Assembly (NCBI GenBank): GCA_037976565.1
Contig: CP137666.1
Span: 57,778,740-57,842,739 of the forward strand
From: Mesocentrotus franciscanus
Taxonomy: Eukaryota; Echinodermata; Echinoidea; Camarodonta; Strongylocentrotidae
DNA: 64,000 bases
Reading direction: 5' to 3'
The notes below the pieces were generated by a model. That model was given only the letters and a program-made list of their open reading frames with translations. It was not told the DNA's origin and did no database searches. Position numbers and translations under genes: made by a program. Below, one piece after another: positions 21,901-34,543 of the stretch (positions are counted from its first letter, which is position 1; every line of letters begins with the position of its first letter).

Positions 21901-24900
21901 AGGAAAGAAAGAGTGCCCAAGGTGTCAGGAAGTCAGTCCCATCAGCGAGCAAGGAAGGGAAGTCACGTAGCAATGTCAAAACACCTTCAGAGGTGAGTTC
22001 CTACGTCTGACACATGTGGATCCTAATTAGATCCCGGTGGTAACCTTGCAAATAGCCTGCGCTTTGTTTCCACAAAAAAGCAAGTTGTGTTTTAAAAGGA
22101 TTATCCACTCATCATAGTAGAATTTTAAGCCATTTTGGAGCTGCGTGTGTATGCCAGGAACTTTAAAACCAAACATAGAGTACACAATTTTGTTTCTTTC
22201 CTGTTTATTTAGGGAGCTAGACTGTATTTAGAATGTAAACCCATAGCATACTAGGATGATTCAGACAAAGGGCTCTGGAAAATGTGTGTTGTACCAAAAT
22301 GAAATCTGAACAGTCATTTAAAAAATGGTATAATAGGAAGCTTTAAAAGTATCGTAAGTCACCTTCTGAAATTTTGAAGATGTAAGATATTGACAGGCAA
22401 TAATTTGGATGTGGAAAATTGTATTTGAGTATAGCTATTAAAAACTGCATCAATGATTTGATATCTTACATAGTTTTATGAGTAAAAGGCAGGATTTTGT
22501 ATAAGGATCATGTATGCTAAATATCTAAGGACAGTCTCTTCTTTTTTTTCCAGCCCAAACTACCAGTCAAGAAATCACGGCCTCTACCTGTCCCTCCCAA
22601 AGGCGGAACTCCAGAAACCAGCAAAGGTGCTAAGAGGTCAGCAAACTCAGCAGGTTCCTCAAGAACTGCATCCACCAGTTCAGTGAGCAGTTCTAGAGAT
22701 GATGCAAGTACACCAAGAACAGATGTAGGTGGATGGAAATATATCAAGTAGTCTGAATAATACGTTGGTTCTTCAGCAATGTGTTTCATAATGAACCCTT
22801 TAGATTTGGTTACAAATTTTCAACAGAAGATGGGAACAACTTTAAAGTTTTTTTTTTTCTTTTCTTCATATGCAGCAGAGAGAAACAGTGTAGATGTGGA
22901 TATACTTCTAAAGAAAGAGAGCTAGGCAGGCTTAGAGTGATGGAGGGAGGGACAGAGAAATGTTAGAAAAAAAGAAAAAAAATTGTAAACCTACCCGTGT
23001 GAAGTATATATGATGATCTGTATGCATTTGTTTCACATTATTAGAGAGGTTCTTCTGCCAGAACTCGTAGGAGAGAGAAGCTGAGAGAGTCACAGGAGCA
23101 GCAGTCACCATTATCACAAGGTAACCTAACATAAAGAGTTTTGTTATCCAATTGGAAACTATTTGTAGAGGTGTTGTGGTCCAGTGGATAAGTCTCCGGA
23201 CTGTAAACCACAAGGTACTGGTTTTTCCACAACACTAAAGTCCTTTAGCAAGACATTAATCTACATTTGCCACACTCCACCCAAGAGAGGTAAATGGGTA
23301 TCTAGTAGGATTATTCCCTTAAAATTCAATGTGAGTTGATAACGGCTGCCGGAGTTAAAGCTAGGGTAATAATTTCCAAAGCTCTTGGGAAGTGCATAGG
23401 GATGATATATCATAATGCGTTATGCACTGTACAAGAACATATTATTATTATTATTATTTCATTTTCACTTGACACATATTCAGGTGCTGATGTAAGAAGT
23501 CAAAACTGGCCCATGCCACCCCCACCCCCCAGCAGATCGGTGGTTGAGCGAAATGTCAAATACCCCATTCAACAGTGGAAAGAAAGAAGAAAAATTGTTA
23601 TTTTCCTTCTAAGCGTTCTCATGCTTGATTCTCTAAATTATATCAAGTTCACAGTATGTCAAGCCAATGTCAGTTTGAAGAAGTCAAGTATTTTTCCCCA
23701 AATCTTGAAATTTTAATAGAATCTTACTTTTGTCGTGATTGGCTATAAGTAAGGTAAAATCTGAAAGATGTATGACTGAATGATACTACTGGCCTTGCCA
23801 TCCTTTTCTACATTTCACAAGATACTAGAGTATATCTATCATTCTATTTATCTGTCCTTCTCTTTCTTTATATGATGTTCAGTAAGGAGAAGTTCTGATG
23901 CAGTTTCTCGCAGTCATGATGAACCAGACAGTAACCATCCTAGGAGACCAATCGCTCATACCAAATCTGACCCTGGCTCTAAGGTTAGTCAATCATAACT
24001 AGCAGATCTCAAGGCTGATTGGATATTAGTAACCCTGTTTACACTTAGACTCCATCGGGTAAAGAGTTGAGATTGATGTCGATTTCCCAGGTATTTGCAA
24101 ATCCATGCCTATGCAATGATACTGATCAATGTCTTTGAATTCCAAGATCTTTGCAATAATGATGTTGATGCATCATCCTGGCAGCATGAATTTGTTCTTT
24201 ATATGGCACAGCAGTCATAGTGCAGTACATGATATGATTGAGAAATTATGTCACTTTAGTCCAAGAACAATTTCAATTTTGAGTAAAAATGAGACAATTT
24301 TGTTTTATTCAGCTGAATCTCTGAGAGCTTTCTTGAGGTATGTGAAATGACAATATTCCAAGCTAATCACAGTAGTTGTGACAGTAGTCATAGAAATTCC
24401 TGGTCATCAGAAATACCTCTCAAAATAATAAGCCACCAGCATCGGCTCATGCTCTATGGGGAGATCAAAATACCCGATTAAATCAGATCTTGACATAGCT
24501 AGGGTTAATGATTCTTTCACATCTCTGTGTAGGATTCATCATCATCATCATCATCAGCCTCAGCATCGCAATCCAGGGATGAAAGATCAAGTCGACATGT
24601 CCGCACAGAAAGCAGAGATACAGACTCAACAATATCAGATGATGAGGATGAAGACAGCAAGCGCTCAGGCAAAAAGAAGGGGTAGGTAGATGTTCTTCGG
24701 AAAAAGAGATGGAGATGGATGATGGATCTTCTGGTGAAAGTTTAGAATGATGATTTAATACTCTCGTCCAATAGAGTTAGAGTTAGTCTGGCTCTCAACA
24801 GATTGTATGGATTGATGGGTGGGGGTACTGAAGATAAATTGTGACATGAAAAAATGCTGCTGTTGACTCTTGAAGATTCTTGAACCCAACTTAACCCCCT

Positions 24901-25447
24901 CCGTCCCCAACCAAAAATGAATAGGTATGCCTCATAGCCAGCCAGCACAGTATGATCCCAAATACATCCCTAAATCACTGCCCTATAGATCGTATATTAA
25001 GGGTTAAAATTACTTTTGTAACTCCATGTTTCATGGGCATGCCATCATAAAGATTAGTATTATTTGACATACATTTGTAAGCAGGCAGTAGCTCCATGAA
25101 ACACATGCATTTTGCTGACAATGTGATATGTTATGCATTCCATCTTGTGTTTGCTGGTTGTGTATGTAACAGTGATGATGATGAAATTGAGGAGTTCTCC
25201 AACCTTCTTGCAACAACTCTGAGGATTGAAAAGAACAAGAACAAGAAAGTAGGAGAGGAAGGTGGAGACTTTGGTCGAGATTCTCCTGATACCCCGGAGG
25301 AGCCCAGCCCACCACCATCGGCAAGACCAGGATCTGGAACAAATCTTAATGGAACTCTGGATATAGCCATAGAAGCAGCAGCTCCCAGAGCACCCAAAGG
25401 ACTTGGTAAGTTTTGGCTTGTTCGAAGATTAATGAATAAGCTTGATG

Positions 25448-25482
<35 letters not shown>

Positions 25483-28270
25483 ATACAAGTGCATGTATAA
25501 TTTTGTTTTTTGCAGTATGATTGAGAATATATTTTTTTATCTGAATATCATTTTTCCGATGAAGTCTTTTCATTCGAATTGCTGCTTCGAGGTATTTTTT
25601 GACAATTTATATTTAAAGTGGTCAAAATTTACATGAAAGATATTAAAATGCTTGAGAGCTATACTTGAGATATGCATTGACTTTGTTAAGTCTGTTTTAT
25701 AAGAGAAATATACATTTTTCTTTTGATTTCTATATCCATTTGGATATCAAATGAAGATGACAAAAAATGTTGTTATCAACAAATTATCACTTGGGAGAAT
25801 TATTTTACTCAGTAGATGTATTGTTTTTTGTTTGTTTGTTTGTTGGTTTTTTTGTTAGCTTTGTTGTTGTTTTGTTTGTTTTGGGGATCTTCCTCTCTGT
25901 AACCAATGAGATTGATTTAATGTGATAGAGTCATGAAAAATAGAAATAGTACCTTAAATGAAATTAAAAGACTAGTTATCAATGTCCTTTTTTCATCCTC
26001 AGGCAATGCAACGATGACAACATCTGGTCGTCTGATGGACCGCATCGCCATGCTGAGGAAAGACATCATGCAAGGCATCGGCATCGAGCTACTGACACAG
26101 GCCTATGAGCTCTTAGAGAAAGATGATGATGAAGATACAGAGGTAGGTCAAAGGTCAAGATTGTTTATTACGAGGATGAATTACATGTATGGTTGTATTT
26201 TGCTGTCATTTTGTAATCTTCCTTAGAGTGAATACAAGTGGTGCAAAAATTAAATTATGGTAGAACCTTTTAGAACCCTGAATGATTTATATGCAGTAAA
26301 GAAGAATAGTTGTGCATTACACCACTTTGTTGAATATTACAAGAACAAAACAAAATATTGTAAAAATTAACCATGTACATAAATATACATATCTGATACT
26401 AGGCATAAGTGGCAAAATCCCTTGGTCCAAGTAATCAATTATTTCAGTGCCCTTTGTGCAAACTAATAGCATTTAAAATTCAATCATATATACATGTAAT
26501 TAAAACTATTTCAATTTGTGCAGTTGGTATAAAAAGAAACAATGAGTTGTGTCTGTGTGTTTGCTAAGAAAAGAAACATGACTGATTATCTGACATTCCA
26601 TTGTGATTTCTATGCTTAATCAGATGGATAAAGAGGATCAAGAGGTTGGTTATAACATGCTTGCCGAGATGTTTCATAGGTTTTTTACAGTTTACTTGGC
26701 TTTGACATTGGTGTCTATGATTCACACTCGCTCATCAGAATAGTGGCTAATTTATAGCCTACTGTGAATTGACCACATTACAGGGCTTTGATGATCAGTT
26801 GTACCCCTATGACATCTGTGTTTAATAGAGTTACTCTTCTTTGGGATTCTTCTTCTCCACATAGCTTTCCTCAGATTCTTTTTCTTCAGTTATCCTTTCT
26901 CTTAAGTATATCACATGATTCTCTGCTGGTGTGATGGGGTATGTGTGAGATGATAACAGATTCTTGGAATTATCAACGAGAGTTTTTGCCCCTTTTTTTT
27001 TAGGTATTTGTGTTTTGTTTGTTGTGTACCCACAATTTATGTGCTTATTTCCTTCCAAGGCTGAAGCAGAATTTCTGCAGGAATATAAATTTATGTCTCT
27101 TTGTTGATGAATAACATTTAGTATTCTACTTTGACTTGTTAATGTCTCCTATTAAATGTGGTGGGATCTTATTTCTATTTCAACACCTTATTATCTATGT
27201 GATCTGCTTCCACTTCTGGAAGGCTATTTCTTCAGGGGGTGTACAACTGTTGCTTTTCTGTTGTTCTGTTGAATCTGTTTGCAGTATCCGTGTTGGTGTG
27301 TGTTACAGAATTTTCTTCTTGGTGTTTTTTACCCACACATCATTGATGATCCATGCCAGGTATTCTCATCAACTCTGTATGCTGCAGATTTTGATTTCCT
27401 TGTCTCCTCCTCCTGTGATAACTTCCTTGCAGTTGTGCACAAGGATATGAATGATACCAATGACAGTTTTTGATAGAGATGATGATGTGACCTACAGTGT
27501 AGATATTGGACTTATGGGTCTTTTACACTTTGTGAGGTACACTTTGTGCTGTAGATAAGGTTTCTTACAGTAAGTGTATATATAAAGAGAATGCAGCCTT
27601 CTTCCTTCTTATATAAAGTTCCCAGTCTGATCGACAGAGCATCATGGACCCTCTTGCATGAAAAAATTGCAATTAAACACAGCTCAAAATTTAAACTGAA
27701 GTTCCAAATACTCAATCCTGATTGGTTGAAAATCAAGTTGCATTTAATGTTTTGGCGTTTAAATTCAACTTTTTATGCAAAAGGCCCAAAATGTTGCATA
27801 AGTTTGTCCCTTATTTCATTAACATAGGGTTTCAGGAGTCATGGTAAAGATGCCAAAAAAAGGAAGCCCTGTTTGCTTGATTCTTGAACATCTGTGTGAC
27901 GTGGCCCGATTTCTATTTACTATAGTGATCTGCTTTGTTCAAGCTGTATGAAGAAAATTTGAAGTGGCTCATAGCTGACACAAAATGTTGCTATTTGACC
28001 AATGATTACAGATTTGAATTCTGTGAATATATATAATATAGAGTTGGATTGCAATCCTAAATACCGGTAGCCTCATTTGAAATAGAAAGATATTTTCAGC
28101 ATTAAGTCTAAATACACTTGAATTGAGCTCAATGGTGTAACACAAATCGCATTCTCTGTATTATTTCTTTTCAGGCCCAGTTATTGCAGCTGTTGGGGAG
28201 GGAGAAGTTTGAAATCTATGGAGGAAAAATCTGGCAGCTCAAATTCTGTGAAGAGACTGTGTTTGGATGA
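15910..28270 (+). CDS. NEK4: NEK4-like NIMA-related serine/threonine kinase
   Basis: Fourteen supported coding exons: 15910-16002, 16442-16708, 18149-18346, 19181-19288, 19797-19954, 20700-20835, 21846-21992, 22554-22724, 23045-23120, 23883-23983, 24533-24681, 25173-25405, 26003-26142 and 28175-28270. All use GT-AG in compatible phases, giving 690 codons plus stop. Kinase domain is about residues 1-274: GKGSYGEV glycine loop, VIKK lysine, HRDLKTQN with catalytic Asp131, DLG (the NEK form of DFG) at 149-151, [22 protein letters not shown]. Identity to vertebrate NEK4 is high across all five kinase exons. The rest is a low-complexity Ser/Lys/Pro/acidic tail, then a helical C-terminus ([20 protein letters not shown], ending KFCEETVFG). 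NEK4 is associated with cilia, microtubules and DNA-damage responses in vertebrates. Human NEK4 is longer, about 840 residues. The ATG is preceded by an acceptor-like CATCAG, so a 5' non-coding exon probably lies upstream. Confidence 0.95.
16865..17561. mobile_element. hAT element with perfect 8-bp target duplication (NEK4 intron 2)
   Basis: The left end is TAGTGCTGTGATCAAACG. The right end, read inward on the minus strand, is TAGTGTTGTAACATCACG. Subterminal GTTTAACCG motifs are inverted on both sides. Flanking 8-mers are identical (TTTTCCAC, 16857-16864 and 17562-17569), the diagnostic hAT target duplication. It is 697 bp with no long frame, so non-autonomous. A T22 run lies inside. Confidence 0.93.
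17562..17790 (-). mobile_element. Degenerate tRNA-derived SINE, minus orientation
   Basis: On the minus strand an A-box-like segment near GAGAGGACACTTGTC is followed by GGTCATGGGTTCTATTCC (B-box-like). Then come GAGCAAGGCATTTCATCAAC and TCCATCCAGGTGTTAGATAG, which align with the SINEs at 23167 and 54139. The hAT element above lies at its 3' tail. Confidence 0.7.
20243..20269 (+). repeat. Duplicated 3' end of NEK4 exon 5 with splice donor
   Basis: These 27 nt match 19932-19958 (end of exon 5 plus the first intron bases) with a single mismatch, including CCAG|GTAG. The copy lies in the following intron, and CCAGGTAGA there can pair with TCTACCTGG at about 20282-20290. Confidence 0.9.
20398..20540. 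repeat. (CA)n and GAT/GTG simple repeats
   Basis: A short CA tract (20400-20426) is followed by a GATGGTGATG/GTGGTAGTG-type trinucleotide tract (20457-20525) in a NEK4 intron. Confidence 0.85.
23167..23460 (+). mobile_element. tRNA-derived SINE, plus orientation (NEK4 intron)
   Basis: AGAGGTGTTGTGGTCCAGTG then GATAAGTCTCCGGACTGTAA forms the tRNA-like head. The body (CTTTAGCAAGACATTAATCT, CTCCACCCAAGAGAGGTAAA) is shared with the copy at 53905-54139. The 3' end is an (ATT)n tail. Confidence 0.85.
23484..23560 (+). CDS. Possible NEK4 cassette exon (proline-rich)
   Basis: An acceptor ATATTCAG precedes GTGCTGATGTAAGAAGTCAA, which continues the exon-9 codon phase as [19 protein letters not shown]. 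The frame stays open to 23715. No donor I can see both scores well and restores the phase of the next exon (23883). Skipping it joins exon 9 to 23883 in frame (Q-V-RRSSD). It is either an optional exon or a chance frame; the end given is nominal. Confidence 0.3.
25447..25480. repeat. (TA)n microsatellite
   Basis: About 17 uninterrupted TA units lie just after the donor of the NEK4 exon ending at 25405. Confidence 0.95.
26624..26644 (+). CDS. Possible 21-nt NEK4 microexon
   Basis: Acceptor TTAATCAG precedes ATGGATAAAGAGGATCAAGAG and a weak donor GTTGGT. It would add MDKEDQE in frame between DDDEDTE and AQLLQLLG, matching the acidic composition. Skipping is equally in frame, so only transcripts can decide. 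Confidence 0.35.
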
Positions 28271-31190
28271 AACTTGTCACACCTCACAGGCAGCCAGGAA
28301 GCATTTGCACTGGCAAGCATTGTGAGAGATGAGGTAGGAAGGAATTTAATATTATGTGAATTCATTTCTTCATCATAGTGTTTTGTTGGTAAAAGAAAGG
28401 TGAGTGTGTTGGTCGATATATGCTAACCAGTAATGGATGTTTCATACCAAAATGTTTAGACGAAAGCCTGTGTTCAGGTGAGATGATGTCCATATAAGGA
28501 AGAAAAGTAATGCTTCATGGCAAAATTCGTACTAGATCTTTTGGTCAACCCATGATACTACTTTATACCATATTCTTTATGTAAGCTGCAAGTATGGACC
28601 ACTGATTTGAAAACTATTTTCTTTTAACCATGTAAGGCTAGAAGTATAGATGTTGATATAGGTCTATCTACCTATATTTCTACTGTGGTAAGTTGTAGGA
28701 TTTTTTTTGTCTCCTGTATTGTGAGTCTGCAATCAATTCAAACCACCATTACATTTTACCTCAATTATAGTTATTAGGTTTTTATTGATTATCATATTTA
28801 ATATATTACTCTAAATCTGTAATTTATACATGGATTATGAATTCTACGAATTGTAAATAAGATGTTAGATATAAGATATGGAAGCAGAAGGGAAATGGTT
28901 GCGGAGAGTTGTGTGTTTGTTATCCGTCCACATGTGTACAGAATTTAGTACTGTTGTGAGGTTCATGATTGATTTGAATTAACTTTACACATGTCTCATA
29001 TCACCATGCAACCTAGAAAGTCTCATTATATTATTAAAGCATTCTCATAATTTGTCAAATAATTAACTGTGATTATGATTATATTTTGTTTCTTTACTTA
29101 ACTCAACATGAAAGGAAGGTGGTTGGAAAAGGTTTTAGACCTGTAGATAAAGAATACCAATTACATAGGCAAGCATACATTGTAACATTTGCTTTTTTGC
29201 TTGAAAGCCATCAAAGCATGCACTTGATTGACAGATGATCAAGCTAAGAAAAAGTGGGAACAAATTGTCATTAAATGCAAAAATGGGTGCAAGGAATTTT
29301 CAGCCCAGATCCCAGTCCCAAAATCAGGCTGGGTGAAGAGCAGATACTGTGTATTCTGGAGGAGAGAAAACATTGAATAGATACTTCCATCCACAAGCAC
29401 CTATTTTACTGATGTGGAAAAATAATAATTTTTCCAGGTGTCATGGTGATATCTCACATTCATGAGTAAATTAACTTTTCGTTCATTTAATGATTTATGT
29501 TTTGCTTGGTTAGGATAGCCACCTTTGAAGTGGTGATGCCAAACAGACGATGGTCACTCATTGAAAAAAAATATATGTTAAGAGCTGCAGTCTGTATATG
29601 TTCTCAATTTCTCCACTAAAACATCAATTTGTGCATAGGAATTTGCTTGCTTCAGATTCTGGCATGCTTGCTTGATAGATTCTTCACAGTTACATATATT
29701 TCTATGATTTGTTTTCTTTGTCCATTTAGCTAAAACATAACCAAAGTATTAGCTAAAACATAACCAAAGTATTAGCTTTAAAAAAACAAAGTATTCAATG
29801 TAATGACACATTTTTTTGTTTGTTTTCAAGAGTTTGCTCTGAAATCCAGAGTATCATTATATCCTTATCTTCATAGTGTTTCTATGTTCACATGTTATAT
29901 CCTTCTAAGTAATCTTTTATATGTATTCTATTTACTTAAATCTGTTGTGATGCTCTCATATTTACTCAGTACTAAATAACAGGAACTGTAGAATCAGGAA
30001 TGCTTGTCTAGAATGGTTTATGATTGTATAAAATATAATCAAAAGGTAGGATTTGCCGAAAGCTTACTTATAAAACTATACTGTCAGTGTGGTATTTATT
30101 ATTGTTTTTCTGTTTCCTGGAAAGCAATTGACATTCATACAATGTGTATTCAATCCCCTTTGTATACAAAACAAAGTGCATTATTACCCCAGAAGTCCTC
30201 TCTGTCTCAATATACATTTTGTTTGTGAACATAAAGTATTGAAAATGATATCCTTGGGTTGACAACATAAAGGAAATGTATATTTAAACAAAATTGATTA
30301 TTAAACAGCAGATGATTTTTCACATTTCTTTGAAGAAAAAAAAGTAAACCTTGCCATTATGTATGAAAAATGTAAAGATGAAATGCAACCATTTAAAAGC
30401 AAATGATGTGGTACATCCTCCATTATTATTTATTTCACCTCAGCATTGAAATGTACATGCATCAACATTGAGCATCCTTAGAAAGAAAGGTTGGTCAATT
30501 ATTATTTGTGTGCTGCCCTATCAAAAGAATTGATTATTACATTATTCAAGACTTGAATCAAGTTTTCAAAAGCTTGAAGAAAGTATGAAAAAAGATGACA
30601 GTATGAAATTAATATGTGGAGAGTATACATATTTGTATGAAAGAAAATACACCTAATCACTAGTACACACATTTAGAGTTGTGCAACTGAATGTTTAGAA
30701 AGTGAAACAGGCTGCTATGGTCAATTTGTGTAACATTTACTGTGTCTATGAACATAATACACCAAACTATTTAGCAATCCAGTTCTCAGAATACACAGAT
30801 TTAAAGATGGAAGTGGTTGAAAATTGTTGTTGATCCTCCCAATATAGTACTATTATACAAGTATCTGTGTGATTTTTGTTTCTTTATGTATATATATTTT
30901 AAATCAAGAATGAAATATAGTCTGTACCATGATTGAGTCTATTACAGAAATGTATTCCCCAAACATTCCAGGTGTATAGATTTTGCCAATAGTTCTTGAT
31001 TATCTTCTATATTAGTCTTAAAGATTCCAAAGTAAGTACCAAAGTGTAGGCTGAAAACACGTTATGTAGATATACTAGATAACCAAAATGGAATCTGAAC
31101 ACTTTCATTGAACTTTAATGTGTATTACTGGTGATCAGACGCATGCTCCAGCTACTTTTTGCCCTGGGTTTTATTTCATCAGAAATGTAG
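28271..31190. other. NEK4 3' UTR / intergenic, nothing else recognised
   Basis: AT-rich sequence after the NEK4 stop. No open frame with recognisable composition and no repeat with readable ends. The nearest clear AATAAA cluster on the plus strand is at about 32278-32290, so the 3' UTR end is undecided. Confidence 0.5.
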
Positions 31191-31266
31191 GATTAGGGTT
31201 GCAGTTAGGTTTTATGTTAGGTGGTAGAGTTAAGGTAAGGGTTAGGCTTAGGGGATAGGAATACCA

Positions 31267-32142
31267 GGGGTGGTATTCTGAACATTGTTGTAAGTTTTGT
31301 GTTATCTTTTGTTGTATCTTCCAGAGATAACACAGCGCTAATATTGTTGTAAGTTGGTATTCTGAAAATCATTTTATCCCTGTGTTATCTCTTGAAGGAC
31401 CGCCTCTATCTTATCTTTGACCACTGTTGACACGCCCATTTTTATGGACCCTACCAATCAAAATCTATTTTATATAAGCATGATAAGTAGGTCAACCAAT
31501 AGAAATACTTTATGCCATATCTAATGATGCGCCTAGCGCATACTAATCTTGGGCGTAATTAGTAAATTGAGTGTTTATTACGCGCGTCATCATACATGTA
31601 TGCGCTGTGGCATGTGGATCATGAAGACAAGTCACGCTTTCAATTAGTGGTTATAGATGAGAGCATTAAAATCGTCATATCCTAGCATGTAATTTCTTAG
31701 AAAGTTCTCATCTGTGATGTCTCCGGTCAACACACAATCTTCTTCTAACTCGTCTATTGGCACGAAGTTGGTTTTGGGCAAGGAATATTGCCGCTATTAT
31801 ATCACCCCGAAAGATACAACAACCCCCTACCTATTGTAAATATTGTTGTAAATACCATGCAAGATAAGATAAGATAAAAGATACAACAATTTTCAGAATA
31901 CCAATTATCTTGTCATATTATCTCCCGTGCGCATATGCAAATGAGGATTAAGCGCCATTTTTGTAATACTACGCACTATTACAAGCGCACAAAGTTTGAG
32001 CGCAGGCGCGACCAAAGAAATGAGAGAAAAGATACAACAAAAGATACAACAAAAGTTACAACAATGTTCAGAATACCAACTTTATCTTATCTTCAAAGAT
32101 ACAACAATATTAGAGATAACACAGGGTTCAGAATACGGCCCC
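31267..32142. mobile_element. MITE-like element with GGGGnnGTATTCTGAA termini
   Basis: The left end is GGGGTGGTATTCTGAACATT. The right end on the minus strand is GGGGCCGTATTCTGAACCCT. Modules GTATTCTGAA, TTGTTGTATCTTT and GATAACACAG are repeated two to three times in each arm, in inverted orientation between arms. No target duplication longer than 1-2 nt is visible, so the superfamily is open. No coding capacity. Confidence 0.7.
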
Positions 32143-32839
32143 AGTAGTGTTAGGTTAGGATTGAAGGTAGAAATCTGGTTAGTATTTTGTACTGGCAATT
32201 GTCTGTGGAGCATGTGTCTTACAATCATTGTGCTATTTTTGCGTGCCTCAATTTCATTTGATTTGTGTTCCTGAAAAAATAAAGTAATAAAACTGGGGAT
32301 AACTTTGTTTTCTTTTCACTATCTTTTCACTACTTTCTGTAGAATATGAAAGCTACGAGTTCACATGAAATGTTCCAAGCCCTTTGGCTATCATGTTTTT
32401 TTTTTTATATCAGCCAAATGTGAAGCATGACCGAATTTGTCCAGTACATGTATTCTTCTACTTGTGTAGATATTGTGCCTATGCCATAGTAGATTATAAT
32501 TATCATAATACTTGTGAATTGTAGTTGTGTGTCAAAATAGATTATTATTCTGCTTGTTGACCAAGATGAAAAAGACGAGATTTGTCTTGCCTCCTAATTA
32601 ATTAAATTGTCAAAGAGAGGAATATATGCTGGCTTACTTGTGTTTTCGTTATTTGGTTGCAAGCTTTTCTTTGCAGCATCTTCAGGTAATCACAGTCTTT
32701 AATCACACGTACAGCGAGTGATGAATGGTTAATTGGACCAGCCATTCAGGGGGCAACGGCATCATAGAGGGGAGGGGGAGAGGAGGGGTAGATACCTGTC
32801 ATTACCACGGCCGCTGGGGGAGGGTTATTTTCTCATCCT

Positions 32840-32897
32840 TCTCTGCTTTTCTGTCTCTCTCCCTCCCCCTCCCCCTCCCCCTCCCCTCCCTCCCTCC

Positions 32898-32931
<34 letters not shown>
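32840..32931. repeat. CCCTCC / (CT)n tract at gap edge
   Basis: CCCCCT-type repeats pass into pure CT dinucleotides at the edge of the gap. The right gap edge (33432) resumes with CCCTCCCTCTCT, so the gap is most likely inside this simple repeat. Confidence 0.95.
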
Positions 32932-33431
32932 NNNNNNNNNNNNNNNNNNNNNNNNNNNNNNNNNNNNNNNNNNNNNNNNNNNNNNNNNNNNNNNNNNNNN
33001 NNNNNNNNNNNNNNNNNNNNNNNNNNNNNNNNNNNNNNNNNNNNNNNNNNNNNNNNNNNNNNNNNNNNNNNNNNNNNNNNNNNNNNNNNNNNNNNNNNNN
33101 NNNNNNNNNNNNNNNNNNNNNNNNNNNNNNNNNNNNNNNNNNNNNNNNNNNNNNNNNNNNNNNNNNNNNNNNNNNNNNNNNNNNNNNNNNNNNNNNNNNN
33201 NNNNNNNNNNNNNNNNNNNNNNNNNNNNNNNNNNNNNNNNNNNNNNNNNNNNNNNNNNNNNNNNNNNNNNNNNNNNNNNNNNNNNNNNNNNNNNNNNNNN
33301 NNNNNNNNNNNNNNNNNNNNNNNNNNNNNNNNNNNNNNNNNNNNNNNNNNNNNNNNNNNNNNNNNNNNNNNNNNNNNNNNNNNNNNNNNNNNNNNNNNNN
33401 NNNNNNNNNNNNNNNNNNNNNNNNNNNNNNN
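32932..33431. other. Assembly gap, 500 N
   Basis: Exactly 500 unresolved bases, probably a placeholder length rather than a measured one. Confidence 0.99.
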
Positions 33432-34543
33432 CCCTCCCTCTCTCCATGTGTATACAGGTCCTATCTCTTGTTTCTTTTATGTGGTGAAAAAATGAAGACA
33501 ATAAACATTCAATAATTTTGTAACAAATATATATGAAAGTGTACACATCGAATATATATCAACATTAATTAAGTATAATCAAAGCACATGTACAAAGATC
33601 TAGTACAGAAATATATCTATTCTTGTAAGTTGTAAACAAAATTTATCTCATTTTTATTTTCTTGTCTTCCTCAGTTTATTTGTCATTTTCGAAATATTAT
33701 TGTACTTAATTTACATTTTCTTTAAGTTTAAAATTTTATGGTTTATACAAATTTGTGAATTGTTTTCATTTCATATTTTTTTTTTTTTTTAAGTTAATGT
33801 AAATTCTACATACACTAAAATAAAATTCCCTAATTTGGGCAGTTAAGTGGTAAACATGTTAAACAGGGATTATGTACTTAAATATTAAAGGCTTTGAAGT
33901 ATAAAAGAAACCCTTGGTTTAAACACATTTATTATATAATACAGTGAATGGCAAAGGTACCATGAAATATTACTTTCATCAAATTCAAAGCACCAATTAT
34001 TGTCCTATGCTGATGTGGCTTGCTTGTATACATCGTTATTCTATGAAAAATATGCCAACACTTTCCCCACTGTATGATCTATATTTTAAGTTTTAATGTC
34101 AACAACTTCATTAAAAAAAAAAAAGCTGAAAAACTACATTTGGTGTTATCAAATACCGTAAGAATAATGCCTCCTTTCAACTATAAATGTTGAAATCGAT
34201 CTAAATTTATAAAATAGCTATAAACCCCTTCTATTTTCGAAATGACAGTGTATTACATATATGTCAACTGCATAATGTTTCAACAATTTCTTACAATACA
34301 TTTTATTGAAAAGACTTATATGCACTACATCTGTTAATAAACACACCAATATCAGATATATAATTTTATTTACATAAGTTGAGTCAGGAATCACAAAAAG
34401 GAGGATGATAAATAACAAACTTCAACTAATCTCTTTTTTCCTGATACTTCCAACAAAATCTTTGGATTATTCAGAAGTGTAAAACATTGAAACACAACAG
34501 CTGGACACTTGCTCCCTTCATTTACATCAAACATTCTAAATAC

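Noticed and set aside
32725..33546. Long open frames across 32.7-33.5 kb on both strands
   Set aside because: They are open only because 500 N are translated as unknown residues; the flanks are CT repeats.
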